Below are positions 23,679 to 35,459 of a stretch of DNA of 64,000 nt, one piece after another. The translations under genes and the position numbers were made by a program. The DNA lies in assembly GCA_030549495.1 (NCBI GenBank), contig JAUIRK010001057.1, positions 434,001 through 498,000 on the forward strand. The letters run 5' to 3'. Within the stretch, counting starts at the first letter, position 1, and the number at the start of each line of letters is the position of its first letter. The notes beneath the pieces are model-generated. The model was not told the origin of the DNA. It ran no database searches and saw only the letters and a program-made list of their open reading frames with translations. The stretch is from Nectonema munidae (lineage: Eukaryota > Nematomorpha > Nectonematoida > Nectonematidae).

Positions 23679-23819
23679 TTGGTGGGTAGCTATTACCTAC
23701 TTTGCAGAATAGCGTGTAGAGTTTTAAAACGGTAGAAGGCCAGGCATCGAAAGTCCAATCACAAAAAACACTTCACTGTTGAACAATTTATTTCTTTTCT
23801 TACACTTTTTTGAAGTAAA

Positions 23820-24556
23820 CTTGAAAATGCTAATTTGCACATGTGTGTTGAAGAAAAATTTTCAGCATTGCTTCAGATAAATTTAGATATTGAAGTATTT
23901 TTTTGTCCAAAAGTCACTAAGCTTCAAGTATTCAAAATCAACTTTGCAACAACTATCATTAAACTCATCTTGATAACATTTGGGAACGTTTTCAATTTTT
24001 GTTTCAAATGGGTTTTTGAGTAAAGTATGGAATGTTTGACATTTGTTTGGAAAATATGAAACCAATTGGTTTTTTAAAGTCTTCAAATGTTCTATCAACA
24101 AACTTCGAAGTTAGCGGTTGAACAAAGCCTCAGTTTGTTTTTCCTCAATGATTAAGTTCAATGTAGGAAGCATGTATATATTTTTTAATTATATTTTCCC
24201 AGTAGTGAATCATCGTTCATTTAAAAAGACGATATTTTTTCTTCAAAATTATAAATACATACATTTTCGCCTTGAATTAAGAGATTGTAGGATAGTAAAA
24301 AAATCAGCCAAATATGCTAGTATTTTGTCATTCAAAACTTATAGTTCGATTTTATTTTATAATGACATTTATGGTCAAAGGGCTTATTATTAAAATTCAA
24401 AAAATATCTTATTTCTGCTTGAAACAAAGGACATAAAATAAGCTTGGATTAAAAAAGAAATTTTTCATAATTTAAAAATATTAAGCATAATAACCTGACC
24501 CCAAAAATTTATTTCGACCCCAGTTGGGGTCGCCACCCCTAGGTTGAAAACCACTG
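23820..24556 (-). pseudogene. ZBED5/SCAND3-type hAT transposase relic with one element end
   Basis: The element end on the right, read inward on the minus strand, is CAGTGGTTTTCAACC then TAGGGGTGGCGACCCC, a typical hAT terminus. Inside, the minus strand encodes SYFPNKCQTFHTLLKNPFET, NVPKCYQDEFNDSCCKVDFE and YLKLSDFWTK. This matches the '..NPF..D....P..LQ.ELI.LQ.D..LK..F....L..FY' region shortly before the hATC dimerisation domain of ZBED5/SCAND3-like proteins. A trace of 'A..IL..F.STY.CE..FS' follows toward 23.83 kb. The 5' half of the ORF is missing and the left terminus is lost. Confidence 0.6.
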
Positions 24557-24773
24557 CTCTAAGCAATTTTACAGTAACGCGATTTCACTGGATATAATTT
24601 TTATGAATAAAGACAAGGATCGCGCCAATGAATGAATATGAAATACGGTATAAAGATTTATAAGCCATACTAATGTGTAAATATCTACTTAAACTAAAAA
24701 ATTAAGTATATATTTTAAAATATATAAATCTCATATGAAATAGAGGGATGGATGGAAAAAAACAAAAAGAAAA

Positions 24774-24899
24774 TTCAATTACGACACGAAAAAACAGACG
24801 ATATGTAGTGTAAAGCGGATTTGTAAAGCATTTATAAAAGTAGTCGTTCTTTATTTTTGTAAAGTCGAAAATTGTTGACTCACGGTCTTAACCGGTTAA
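24774..24899 (+). mobile_element. TTAA MITE copy 2 (family A, degraded)
   Basis: The left end has decayed (TTCAATTACGACACGA), but the first box CAGACGAT, the 21-bp spacing to the second box, GTAAAGTCGA and the right end CTTAACCGGTTAA are all recognisable. It lies about 30 bp downstream of the stop codon of the p24 gene, so it may form part of that gene's 3' UTR. Confidence 0.65.
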
Positions 24900-24928
24900 T
24901 TATAATGTCCCAATTTAAATGAATGTGA

Positions 24929-25140
24929 TCAGTGAAATTGGAAAATAATTCCAATGTAAACAAAGCTACAAAAATGAATGTCGAATATACAGAAAATGCT
25001 ATAAAGTAGGAAATTTTTTTTACTTTTTTTGTGAAGTCTATCATTAACATTGAGCATTCTTTGCGTTTCAATTATATTGTTTAGACCTTCATTCAATTGT
25101 ATCACACCATCTATTAACTTCTTATGGTTTTCGTCAAAAG
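24929..25140 (-). CDS. TMED2-like: p24 gene exon 3: coiled coil and membrane span
   Basis: Acceptor TTTATTTAAG|CT restores the frame left by exon 2. The exon reads TFDENHKKLIDGVIQLNEGL, then ETQRMLNVNDRLHKK, equivalent to the 'HEQEYM.VR..IHR' stretch of TMED2, then a hydrophobic segment and TGA. The usual N.TNSRVV.W linker is missing between DRLHKK and the membrane span. Confidence 0.6.
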
Positions 25141-28100
25141 CTTAAATAAATTAGAATTCAACATTATACAAATCAGGCCTTATGCGAACGGAGCTTTAAC
25201 ACGACAGACAAGTTGTTGTACCCACTTGACAGGCATCATATATGATAACATATGAATGCCGGTGTGAAAATTCGGATAAAGATTATTTGATAAATTTTGA
25301 TTATTTTGCAAAATAAAAATTTTTCTTGTTATTCATTTCTTTTTAATCACCTGTTTGTTTGAAGAAAAAATACCTTAAAATATTTTTTGTAACACAGTTT
25401 TTTACAAGAGTGAAGAAGTGATGTTGTAAATGTGGAACATTGGTAATATATATAGATAAAATGGCGCTGAGAATACGTTGTCAAAAAATGGAAACTTTAA
25501 CAAAGTTAAATTTTCATTAAAAATTTATAAAATGAAAAAAACAATAGAGAAGAAATCGATCAAAGAAAAACATGTTTACATTATATAAAGGAAAACAGTT
25601 TGATGGGGTGCAACAATTTTTTTGGAGTAATGGAGGATGAGAGGAAAAAAATAAAAAAATGTGAAAATGAAGAAAACTTTCCGTTATTTGTTTTAAGTGA
25701 ATAATACTTTTATTTCCTGATAAATATATGCTTTATTGTGCATTGTAAATTTAAAATAACTTGAATACGTTTTAAGCTTCCAACATTCTCTTTCAGTTAT
25801 AACATAAATATATGTCATTTAGAAATTCTTTATTATAGTCTCTTTCTAAATGAAAATATAGTAAATTTATTTAGGCAACATATACATTTTAGGATCAAAA
25901 TAATCCTTTGATGATATAGATTGACGTATATACTTGGAGTTGAAAGTTCTAACCGTTGCTTCATAGCACACTTTGTTACTTCTTGTCTAATTTCTATAAG
26001 TATTTGTTCTCAGATTTTGTTTACTCTAATAATGTCACAAATAATTAATTGATAAATGTAAGCCTAAAGCCATAAAATTTCTTAGCTCACTTCAAAAAGG
26101 CAAGTCTTTAAAATCAGCACATGGTTTATTTTCAGCTCTAGCAATTAAGAATACCCAGTTTAGCTCATCTATAATTTAAGTTAAAGAGCTTCAATCTACG
26201 AATCATACTTTGTTGCAAAAAAAGTTCCGAGAATCTAGTTATGCCTTGCACATCTAAGGAATGGCTAAGAATGAATCCAAGAAACTTAGTGCCATATCTC
26301 TATCAAAAAACACAAAGGATGAGTAGATGACATGGCAACACATATTCTATATCTATAATATTGAAACCGTTAGAATTATTATTTCGAAATATTGGAAATG
26401 TTTTAGTATCAACAATTGTTACTTAGTCTTTGAGATATTAACTTATCAGCTTTTTATATCTTAAAAAAATTTATTATTAAAAATCATTTTTGTCTTGTTA
26501 ATCGATACTGACAGATATCAAGGAGATGAAAATACCACTTTAAGGTTTAAATATACTAATTCATATCTAATCAAGGCCAATTTTTTAAATCTAAAGTCAA
26601 TTTTTCCTCTCTGATGATAAATTACTTGTTTCATTGTTGGAAGACGCATCAAGTTGGCGACGTAATTCTTCTGGGTTCTGAATGTCAAGGCCAAAAAAGA
26701 CCACTTTTGTCGTCATAGTGGACATTTTGTTATCTAGGCAGAAGAAGTAGAATCCATCCTTAGTAGAAGTGAACATGAATTCGCCATGCGTTTGCTTTTC
26801 GATAGCATGCTTTAAGTCATTGTCCGGGCCGATAATCTAAAATAATACTATATATCAAATCATCTTATAAGAATATTATAATCTAAGGTTTCACAAGAGC
26901 TGACTAGTCTCCCCGACGATATTCAAATCACTCCCCAGAATTATGCATGTTCATTACGATATTTAATTTTTTCTTGTTACAAATAGATTTAGTTTTCGTA
27001 AATCACTGCATGTAAGGAGTTTACTATTAAGCTTAGTGACGAACGCGGTGTTGAAGCTGAGAAAAATGCTGACAAAGCTAAGACTGAGACTTTGCACGAA
27101 CAGTACAAAAAATTGTACAAAGATCAAAGTTAATAGTGATAGTAAAGCCTGTAATGCAAGACTTTAATCTTGACTCGAATATATTTCAAGCAAATGAAGT
27201 TGAAATATTATACATCTTTGATGGAAGAATACCCACTAGACCAGACTGACTGTATTCATTGCTACTCAAAGAATTGGCACCTATAATCAGCCAAGCTGCA
27301 ACCATTCTGATTATGAAGTCAATCGATGAACGAAAAGTGCGTATTACATAGACACAAGATGCCATAACCCCATATACTTCGTGTATCATTCGATGATCGG
27401 CGAAAGCTAGAGAATATTGGTGTAATAGAAGAAGCATGCAGGCAAGATGTGGTCTTCATAGATTTCTCAAGGGCATTTAATAACGCGGATCACGGCCGCC
27501 TGAAGATGAAGAAGACTGCGAAATGGTCAAGTGTACTACTCCTTTGTTTTTTATCGGTTATATGACCAATCTTCGGGCTGAAATACGACCCAAAATTTCA
27601 ATGTATACTCATGATGTGAAAATATAAGGCTCTTGAACTTGTGATGGCGATGAAAATCGACAACTTAGACTTTATAAGATACAAGCGACGTCAAAAGATA
27701 GCACAATGCCAATATATAACAACAAATACGGTATAATGTGATTTGGTAGGAGAATCTTATATGAAAGACCTTGGTTAAATTTTGAAATCGAATTTTTTAA
27801 TTTTATATTCAAACTTCTGTTGCTAAGGCATCTGAATAGGAAAGCTTTATGTACTCATGTTTGCCAACTTGAAACAACCAAACTCAAAATTATTCAATTC
27901 ATACATTTTTCTTAGATAATATAACACACCGGCATCGATGCCCTATACTAGAAATTGCGCAATCAATCTTGAAACAGTTTACGGGATATGGACTAGAATG
28001 GTCAAAGGGCTGCGATGTCTACCATACCAACATTGATTTAGGATGAAAATCTAAACGATAGAAAATAGACATAGACGAAAAAAATTTCTACGTTACCTGA

Positions 28101-28619
28101 AGTTAGAAAAACTTTTCGTACCAAGTTGAAATTTTAAAAATAAAAATTTCTTTTATCATTTTGATAAATAATTTTGTTACAACAATCCTTATTTCACTCA
28201 TATTTTAAAAACTGGTATAAATTTGATTAGAATCGTTTTAAATATTCCAATTATAGACTAATGTAAATATTAGACAATTACTTAATTGAATAAAAATAAT
28301 TTTATTTTACGATTAGTATCTATTCAAAAACTGAAAATAGATATAAACAAAAAAAATAAAAATATAGTTTGAGACAGTTTAGGAAAATTAAAACAATAAT
28401 ATTTTCATATATATATATAAATTTAAACTTTAAAAAAAAAAATAAAATAACCTTTGCATTAATATCCAGAAAACCACCATTTAGGACTTCATAATAAAAT
28501 GAAACTTTTGAATTTAGTGGTGCAAAATCATGTACACATTTAACCTCATTTGCTTCAATACTTACATAAACACAGGTAAAGAATTTAATATTTAAAATTG
28601 TAATAATTAGCAGAAACAT
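24929..28619 (-). CDS. TMED2-like: TMED2-like p24-family ER-Golgi cargo receptor (three exons)
   Basis: p24 proteins are type I membrane proteins that cycle between ER and Golgi in COPI/COPII vesicles. The model is exon 1 28619-28452, exon 2 26836-26626 and exon 3 25140-24929. All junctions are GT-AG and in phase (0, then 1), giving 196 aa, close to the usual ~200. Residues 1-20 are a hydrophobic signal peptide, followed by CVYVSIEANEVKC (compare YFVSIDAHAEEC of TMED2). The GOLD domain has FYYEVLNGGFLDINAK, IIGPDND, FMFTSTKDGFYFFCLDN and MSTMTTKVVFFGLDI, with both disulphide cysteines. Exon 3 gives the coiled-coil segment and one hydrophobic span (FLLYSIFCIFDIHFCSF), then stops almost at once. 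The conserved FF/KK cytosolic sorting tail is not present. Two A-runs precede the span and a +1 frame is also hydrophobic, so an indel, a sequence error or a truly tailless paralogue are all possible. Confidence 0.75.
25141..26625 (-). other. Intron 2 of the p24 gene
   Basis: About 1.5 kb of AT-rich sequence bounded by GT and AG in the minus orientation. I recognise no further exon, transposon or RNA gene in it. Confidence 0.5.
26626..26836 (-). CDS. TMED2-like: p24 gene exon 2: GOLD domain core
   Basis: Acceptor TTATTTTAG|ATT and donor ACAA|GTAATT (phase 1) enclose 211 nt. It encodes IIGPDNDL through MSTMTTKVVFFGLDIQNPEE, ending SSNNET. The 'GPDN', 'G.Y.FC..N' and 'MSTMT.K' signatures are specific for TMED2/p24-beta. 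Confidence 0.8.
27400..27800 (+). pseudogene. Non-LTR reverse-transcriptase scrap in p24 intron 1
   Basis: The plus strand reads ACRQDVVFIDFSRAFNNADH, matching the reverse-transcriptase block '..VFIDFSKAFD.VDH..L' that contains the first catalytic Asp. Weaker remnants follow. No element ends were found, and the minus-strand open frame at 27186-27437 is its shadow. The orientation is opposite to the host gene. Confidence 0.45.
28452..28619 (-). CDS. TMED2-like: p24 gene exon 1: signal peptide and start of GOLD domain
   Basis: This exon runs from an ATG to a donor AAG|GTTATT in phase 0 (56 codons). It encodes the signal peptide, the first GOLD cysteine and the GGFLDINAK strand. The reading frame remains open into the intron, so the exon end is set by homology and by the donor. 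Confidence 0.75.
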
Positions 28620-29220
28620 TTCAAAACACGTTACACAGAAAATAGAATATTAAAAGGAAAAAAAATTAAATAACACAAAAAATAAATTTTTATTTAATAT
28701 ATAGTTTTTTAACAAATAAAGATAAAAGATATATGCTTAGGTAGATAGAAAGATAAGGATATTTGAAAGATACTTGATTTTAAGCTAGACCTTTCAAAAT
28801 AGAAATCAAAGATGTAAAAGAAAGAAACCATAGAACTGAGCATATAGTGATATTATGATTGATGAGAATATATCTCTATTAAAATTTTGTAATTTTGAAT
28901 AGTTAGAATAATGAATTAGTGAGGCTATGGGATAATTCATTAAATTTTTACGAAAAGACATAGAGTATTGCCGCAGGAATTATAGAGGTTGTAGCATTTG
29001 AGGATAAATAATAGTCTTATCAAAGCTAAGTGATGTTTTTGAGATTTTACAGAAATTTAACAAATATTTTACATCTTTGTCTTCATTACAATCGTCTACA
29101 AACTCTCAGTAAGTCTTTCACCTAGCATTCTTATAATGGAATATTTTCATTTAAACTTACAAATCCTGGTCAAATTTCCCCATTATCGACGCGATGAAGA
29201 ACAATAGTTGTCAGGGTATA
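28620..29220. other. AT-rich spacer upstream of the p24 gene
   Basis: This interval should hold the minus-strand promoter and 5' leader of the p24 gene. I see no clear TATA/initiator arrangement and no coding resemblance. Confidence 0.3.
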
Positions 29221-29249
29221 TTTGATATTTCTATTACCAATCATCTCAT

Positions 29250-30595
29250 CTGCCTCAAATTGCAGAAAGCATAATTCTCTCTATTTCTACAAGAATATAT
29301 CCAAAGAACCACAAAGTTCACAAGTTTTTTTTCCTATTTTGAATAAAACGAAGATTCCCATATTATCAAAAATTTTCAAGAATTTTCAAATTTCTCAACT
29401 ATTCGAATACTCCGTAAAACAGAACAGAATAAATAATCTGCAATTTACTTTTCGTGAAAAATATTCAACTGAGATATTGCACTCTCACTTAATAAATGGG
29501 ATTGTTGAACCCCTGGAAAAAATATGTTGAAATTCTATTCTTTGATTTATCAAAAGCATTTTATACGGATAATAATCATTCCATTTTGATTGATAAACTT
29601 TCTTGTTTTGGTTTAATTGACAACACTCTAAAGATGATTTCTTTGTATTTAATGAACAGAAAACTTATGTGAATTTTGTTTTATCAGATGCTATGTGTGA
29701 CGACCCTCAAGGTTCTGTCTTAGGCTCTTCGCTTTTCAACCTTTATGTAAATGACATATTTTTAACCTTCACATTTTTGGAGTCTTACTTTATGCTGATG
29801 GTATTTGTGGTTTAGTCTTTTTCGCTAAACATAATCATGATAATTTTTCAAAATTTGATATATTGAAAGAAAATTTGAGCATATTGGATAAATGGTGCCC
29901 TATCAACAAATTATCGATCACTATGAGTAAATATAAAGCAATGATTGTTTCTTTTAAGACTTATGTCGATTCTGAATTTTTATCAAAACTGGTTTCGAAA
30001 TAGTAAATTCTCATAATATTTTTGGATTATCAATAGATGATAAATTCAACTTTTCGTCACACACAAATTAGCAAGCATTTAAATTAAATCAAGTAATATG
30101 TTTACTTCGCCATAGTAAGCATATATCCCCTACTAAGATAAAGTTACTTCTCTATAAATATTTCTCAGTTCAGTATTTAAGTTTCAGTATTGGTATCCAA
30201 AAAATTAATTAAAAATTACTATTTTAAAAAAGGCGTTAATAACTGTTCTTAATTTAAAATTTTGTCTCAAATTTATTATTTGTTTGACTTACTTGATCTT
30301 GATGATATTTATAATCACAAAATGGGAATTTTTTAATTTAACTATTTACATGGAAACTATAATATTCTTTTCGAAAACCTAATAAACTATAAATCATGTC
30401 ATGTATTCAGAACACGGCTTTCGCATATTATGTCATGTGTATTTTATCGTCTATTTCATTCAGAATTCTCAATTTATTATAAAACTTATAAATTTCTACA
30501 AAAATTCAATTATTTATTTAATAATATTGATGTTTCTTTGTTATCATTTAGAAATTTTGTAAAAAAACACTTACTTTAACGCTACATTATTTCTA
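29250..30595 (+). pseudogene. Non-LTR retrotransposon (LINE) reverse-transcriptase relic
   Basis: Successive blocks follow reverse-transcriptase order. First, LFEYSVKQNRINNLQFTFRE with KYSTEILHSHLINGI (the 'Q.GFR...ST..A' block), then a decayed 'LFFDLSKAF..DNH' block near 29545. DDPQGSVLGSSLFNLYVNDI ('GVPQGSVLGPLLF.LY.ND') follows, then a degraded active-site 'YADD' block, LDKWCPINKLSITMSKYKAM ('..W...N.L..N..KT') and, near 30410-30575, FRTRLSHIMSCVFYRLF with KFNYLFNNIDVSLLSFRNFV, the C-terminal 'LFN.L...I....SF...LK..L' ending. Several stops and frame changes are present. The 5' ORF and endonuclease are not evident. Confidence 0.65.
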
Positions 30596-30599
30596 TTTT

Positions 30600-31740
30600 T
30601 TGTTGTGAAACAAATTGTTTTTTTGTAAATATAGTTTCATTATTTCCTCTTAATTTATAAGTGTATTTATATTATATGATATGTTTTTTCAGCATAAAGT
30701 ATCTTACTCGCTGCTTTCTGAATTTGGATCTTTGAAATTTTTTTATTAGATTATACATTGCATATTTTTTTGTGAACTCATCAATTCCCTTGAATTTACA
30801 TATCTGTTGTGATGTGAATTATTGTCTCTTTTTTGATTAAATTTTTTTCTTTTTCTTTGAGCAAAAATCCTAATAAATATATTAAATTATATAATTTTTT
30901 GATCAAATACTTTCTAAATTTTATTGTATACTTTCTAATTGTAAATATATTAAAAAAAAATTTATGTATGCAAATTACAAACTTAATAATGATTTATAAC
31001 TTCTTAAAATTAATTATTGATTTCATTTCATTTAGCCCTATTAAATCTTCCTCTTAAATATTGTACAAATCTGCCTTTGAGCGATTAGTGAAAGAAAGAG
31101 AGATATAATTTATATTTAAATAGTAAAAGATAATGAAGACAGTTTATTTATAAATTTTTGAGAGGGCTCAATTTTTCAAGTTAATTAATTGATGTTTGAT
31201 TGATAGGGCACATGTGAAAGGTTAATGTAAAGTTTTTGCAACAAGTTGAATTTTTGAGAATAACATCCAGATATGAAGAGATGTTATAATTTAAGAATAA
31301 GTTAAGTACAATGTTTAGGTAGTCTGTAAAGAAATGTATGTCGTTAAAAAAAGTGGGTTATCAAAAATGTAGTAAGAAGCGTTAGATAAGGAATTGCATT
31401 TGTATTCATAAATATGAGTTAAATTGCTAAGAGGAACAAATAGTACAATATAAAATTGAAAGTGACGGATCTTTGAAAAATGCAAATGACAAAGAGGTTG
31501 TATCCGTTGTATGATATGTATTCAAAAAAAATTTTCATGATAGTTTGTGATTCTTGATAGAACTTATTCTCTATTTCTATGAGGAAGGTAGACAAATTAG
31601 GAGTAATTAGTTACATTGCAAAGAGCAATATACTAGATTAGTCTTTAAAGCATGTTTTTTTAAGATTTTCATTATGTAAGATAGAAGAGTAATGGGTCTC
31701 CAATTTTTGAGAAATTAAGTTCTTTGTGAGTTTTTGGGAA
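30600..31740. other. Very AT-rich intergenic DNA
   Basis: No gene, paired ends or RNA gene recognised. The open frame near 30833 is low-complexity translation of AT-rich sequence. Confidence 0.4.
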
Positions 31741-31749
31741 AAGTATCTA

Positions 31750-31980
31750 TTTCTAAATTTTAAATATAGATAATAAGGGAGAGTGTTTCATACATTCCTT
31801 CAAAAGAATAAGTAAGTAATATTTAAAAATTTTAAAATGAAAGAATTTCTGTTTGTTTTGAAGATTTCTAAATTTTAAATATAGATAATAAGGGAGAGTG
31901 TTTCATACATTCCTTCAAAAGAATAAGTAAGTAATATCAAAAATTTTTAAATGAAAGAATTTCTGTATATGTTTTGAAGA
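31750..31980. repeat. ~115-bp tandem duplication
   Basis: Two head-to-tail units start TTCTAAATTTTAAATATAG and end near TTGAAGA. They are identical across the first ~80 bp and differ by a few bases and a small indel in the last third. Confidence 0.85.
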
Positions 31981-31989
31981 CTTCATTGG

Positions 31990-33390
31990 GGCGCTAATTT
32001 TTGAACTATTAGATTAATCTGCTTCAAGATGAAAGGAAAACATATGTTGTATTTGTCAAGCCATATCTATACAGATTACATTTTCATGAAAGAAATTATC
32101 ATGAATGCTAGATGTTTTACATATTTTTTTAGGGTAATGAACCTTTTTTTAGGGGAGCTTGAAAATTAGCTAGGGGCTTAAGAAATAATGGGGGGGAGGG
32201 CTTGTGCCCCAAAATTTAATAGGAAGCGCGGGCTCTTGTTAGTATAGATCTAAATATTTTACAGATTCTTGAGGGTATCTTAGATTGTTAAGGAACCTTT
32301 AATCATGTATTGTCAGGGGGAATTCAAAAAAAAAGTATTTTTACCATGTTTTATGCTAGGATTAACAAGAATTAAAACAAGCAGTAATTCCTAGTTTAAT
32401 GATGTTGTGTTGACTTATGTCAACGAGGAATAAGTGGTGACTCAAGAGATATCATTTATAATATTGACTATATATCTGTTATATCAACGTAGTTATATTT
32501 AGAAAAATGGAGAATATAGCTATTTTCTGAAATAAAGATAAATTTTAACATCTAGCAAAAAACTTGAAAAATACATTGGTTATCAATTTATGAAGAAAAA
32601 AATTAATTTCTTTAATTTTAGAAATAGTTCTAAGTTGATTGCTCAATAAAATCTTAAAAAATTTTTTTTGATATGCATCTAGTATATAAAATCTTAGTTT
32701 TACAGGAATTAAACATGTAAAGATATTCAATTCTCATATGAGTATATAATATTTGGCAATTTTAAAATATTCATTTGTTTAAAAATAAGGTTCGTGTACG
32801 TAATTAAACAAGTAAATAGATGTTAACAAAGTATTAACGATTAATAAAAGTGGGTGAGACCCTGACGAGCTTTAAGATTTGGTACGGATGCATTTGATTG
32901 AGTTAAAAAATTAAATCATTATAAGGGTAAACTTGAAAAAAGTTTACGGTAATGGGACTGTATGCGTCTTATATTATTTTGCAAAATAAGAAAACAAAAA
33001 TATTTTTATGCATTAAAAAAATAGCAATGATACGAATGTAACTGAATAAAAAGAGAACAAAAATACTTTCTTACAAATTAAAATATTTTAAAATTTTTTC
33101 AAATATCTTTGAAATACATTAAATAAAAATATGTTAATTATATTGAGAAAAAATTTCAAATTGTTAAAATTTATTTTAAAGACTTTAAATATCAAAAAAT
33201 GTTATTTATCAAATCCTATTAAAGTATTTTATTAAACCAAAATATTTTTTTAGTTAAAAGGAGTTTTTTTAATTTTTTTTACAACACCTTTCACATAAAT
33301 ATTTTAATGAAGTTCAATTATTTTAAATATTTTTTTCATTTGTTTTGGCATTTTCAATAATCTTATTGAATAATTACGCTCAACTCAGTA
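31990..33390. other. AT-rich intergenic DNA with a small GC-rich patch
   Basis: A patch at about 32155-32240 contains G-rich and C-rich pieces (AGGGGAGCTTG, GGGGGGGAGGGCTTGTGCCC) like the interior of the hAT MITEs elsewhere in the window. I could not find paired ends for it. Nothing else is recognisable. Confidence 0.35.
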
Positions 33391-33392
33391 TG

Positions 33393-33520
33393 CAGTCAAA
33401 CCTGTATTAAGAAACCTCTCAAGAGAACCATTAAAAGTTGTCTTTCTGGACATCACTTAATCGAGGTCAAATGAGGGATTTTTCAACGCGAACTGGTGGG
33501 GGGGGGGGGGGGGGGGCTGT
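33393..33520. mobile_element. Possible solo end of a Tc1/pogo-like element with G19 tract
   Basis: The sequence CAGTCAAACCTGTATTAAG followed by ACCTCTCAAGAGAACC and TTAATCGAGGTCAAATGAG resembles the terminal region of Tigger/pogo-type elements (CAGTCAAACCTCG..TTAA.. type). A G19 homopolymer (33498-33516) follows. No opposite end was found. The G-run is a likely site of assembly or sequencing uncertainty. Confidence 0.35.
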
Positions 33521-33654
33521 ACCTAAAAGTTGACAAAGGATGATGGAATAGGGAGGTAATGATATGTTGACTTCATTTTCCATGAAAAATAAAACTAAAA
33601 AATCATGTTTTATCTTTTGCATTTATCCTATATATTTTAATACACTTTGTATTA

Positions 33655-33808
33655 TACATTTACAGCTGTTGTGATGTGAAGGATGGATTTGGTTGTTTAC
33701 CACTCTTAGTCAGCTTTCTTACATTGCTTTTTACATTTACAGCTGTTGTGATGTGAAGGATGGATTTGGTTGTTTACCACTCTTAGTCAGCTTTCTTACA
33801 TTGCTTTT
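33655..33808. repeat. 77-bp exact tandem duplication
   Basis: Two adjacent units start TACATTTACAGCTGTTG and run through AGTCAGCTTTCTTACATTGC without a mismatch. This is a recent duplication or an assembly duplicate. Confidence 0.88.
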
Positions 33809-34389
33809 AACTAGCTTTCTTAGGATAAATCTGTGGAAGTTAAACTTCTTTCTCTGGCAGGAGAAAGTTTTTATGGATAGATTGGTTGGAAATGACTCTT
33901 ATTAAACTTATTCATTAAAAAATTAGTAAACAGCCCCTTCCTTAGTTAAAAAATTTTCCTAACGACATTGGACATTTAAATGTTTTTTCTTGGCAACCTT
34001 AAAAATTTTGTTATAAATGTAAGAATTTATTTTAATTGATGTGTTTTTTAAACTTGTTTTTTTTATCGTGAAAATGCTTAGATTTTACCCTAAGACCTTA
34101 CACTCTAAGAACATCAATTTGAGGCTTGGATGACTCAAAAATTTGAAAGTCAAATATGAAAGAAGTAATGACTTCATCAAAATATTCGAGGCTAAAAATT
34201 CGAAAATTCGCCTGAACGCGAAAACATTTTGTTTACAAAAAAGTGTAATAGATAGAGGTAAGAGTTACACCAAATTGAGGAAATTAGGTATTTCAGATGT
34301 AATAGAATTATTTATTTATAGTATAATAAACTATCGCAAAAGTTATTTTAAGACTCAAGTCATACCCGCACAACTCTAGTTTGAAGTTT

Positions 34390-35450
34390 AGAAGGAATGC
34401 AATGCACACTGAGGTGGTGTGAAAGCCTTCGACAGCAAATATGAACTAAGAATCCGGGAGTTAGTAATTGATGGTTTAACAAAATGTATTAAGCATAACG
34501 CTACGATGATACTACAGCGGAAAAATATACTGTTACTTCTTTTATTATTTAGATTCTTAACTGCGATCCAAAGGCACCTGCACAGATAAATCGAAGCAGG
34601 GGATAGCAAGCATCAATCAAAAACTAGCCAGTTATATCTAAATTGCATAGAAAATGTTTTAGTGAGTAATGCAAAAATCGCACCAATGAGTTAAAGAATA
34701 CGAATCATATAGATATGATAATGAAACGAAAGATCATTGACCTGACCAAAGATAGAGAATTTTCAGCTTACATAGGAGTCCTTAGCACACCTCCTGTTGA
34801 AGACACCGCGATAGGTCTAGATCGCACAATTCTAAAGATTGTTATTCCCGAATTTGGAGCGGATGAGATTAGAAATTTACCAAACTATCTCTTGATGAGT
34901 GCGGTTAAGAGGCTACAATATGAAGTGAACTACTGGTTGACCATCTCGAAGAAGCTCTTGTTGTCTACGTTACGTAGATTAGCTATGTTTACCAATCACA
35001 GTGCCAACGGGGATTTTTGAAGTTAAATTTAAAAAGAATTAAATTAAAGTTCTTTCTCGATACATAAATACTTCAATTGCATGATAACTTGCTTTGTTAC
35101 GCAAATATTTATAAAAGACTATGTTTGCGATGATAAATTCAGAATGACCTAATTTGCATGAAATACATAGGACTATTTATTGGCAAAAACATGTTGCCTT
35201 TGCCCCACTATTCTTAGCTCTACAATGAAGTTATTTGGCTAGAGTCGTGGATATTTAACGAATTCTGCAGTTCTTTTTTAGGGGAAGGATTCAAAGGGCA
35301 ATACAGTAGTGAGGGATGCCAGTCTGAAATGTAATCAATATCATTGATCATCAAATGGATAACTACACACAAGAGAGTTCGTGGTACAGATGTCGGCAAT
35401 GTTTCGAAAGATACGCATGATAATGAAGACAAAGATCAACAGTAGATTGA
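34390..35450 (+). pseudogene. Decayed coding stretch of unknown family
   Basis: Plus-strand fragments appear to follow one another: FDSKYELRIRELVIDGLTKC, IKHNATMILQRKNILLL, then the open frame 34715-35020 (IIDLTKDREFSAYIGVLSTP, PVEDTAIGLDRTILKIVIPE, FGADEIRNLPNYLLMSAVKR) and, beyond 35220, LYNEVIWLESWIFNEFCSSF. Composition is less AT-rich than its flanks and looks once-coding. I do not recognise the protein. It could be a mobile-element ORF or a retro-pseudogene. Confidence 0.35.
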
Positions 35451-35459
35451 AATTATTCA

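Noticed and set aside
27186-27437. Minus-strand 83-codon frame
   Set aside because: Lies antisense to a reverse-transcriptase scrap, inside the first intron of the p24 gene.
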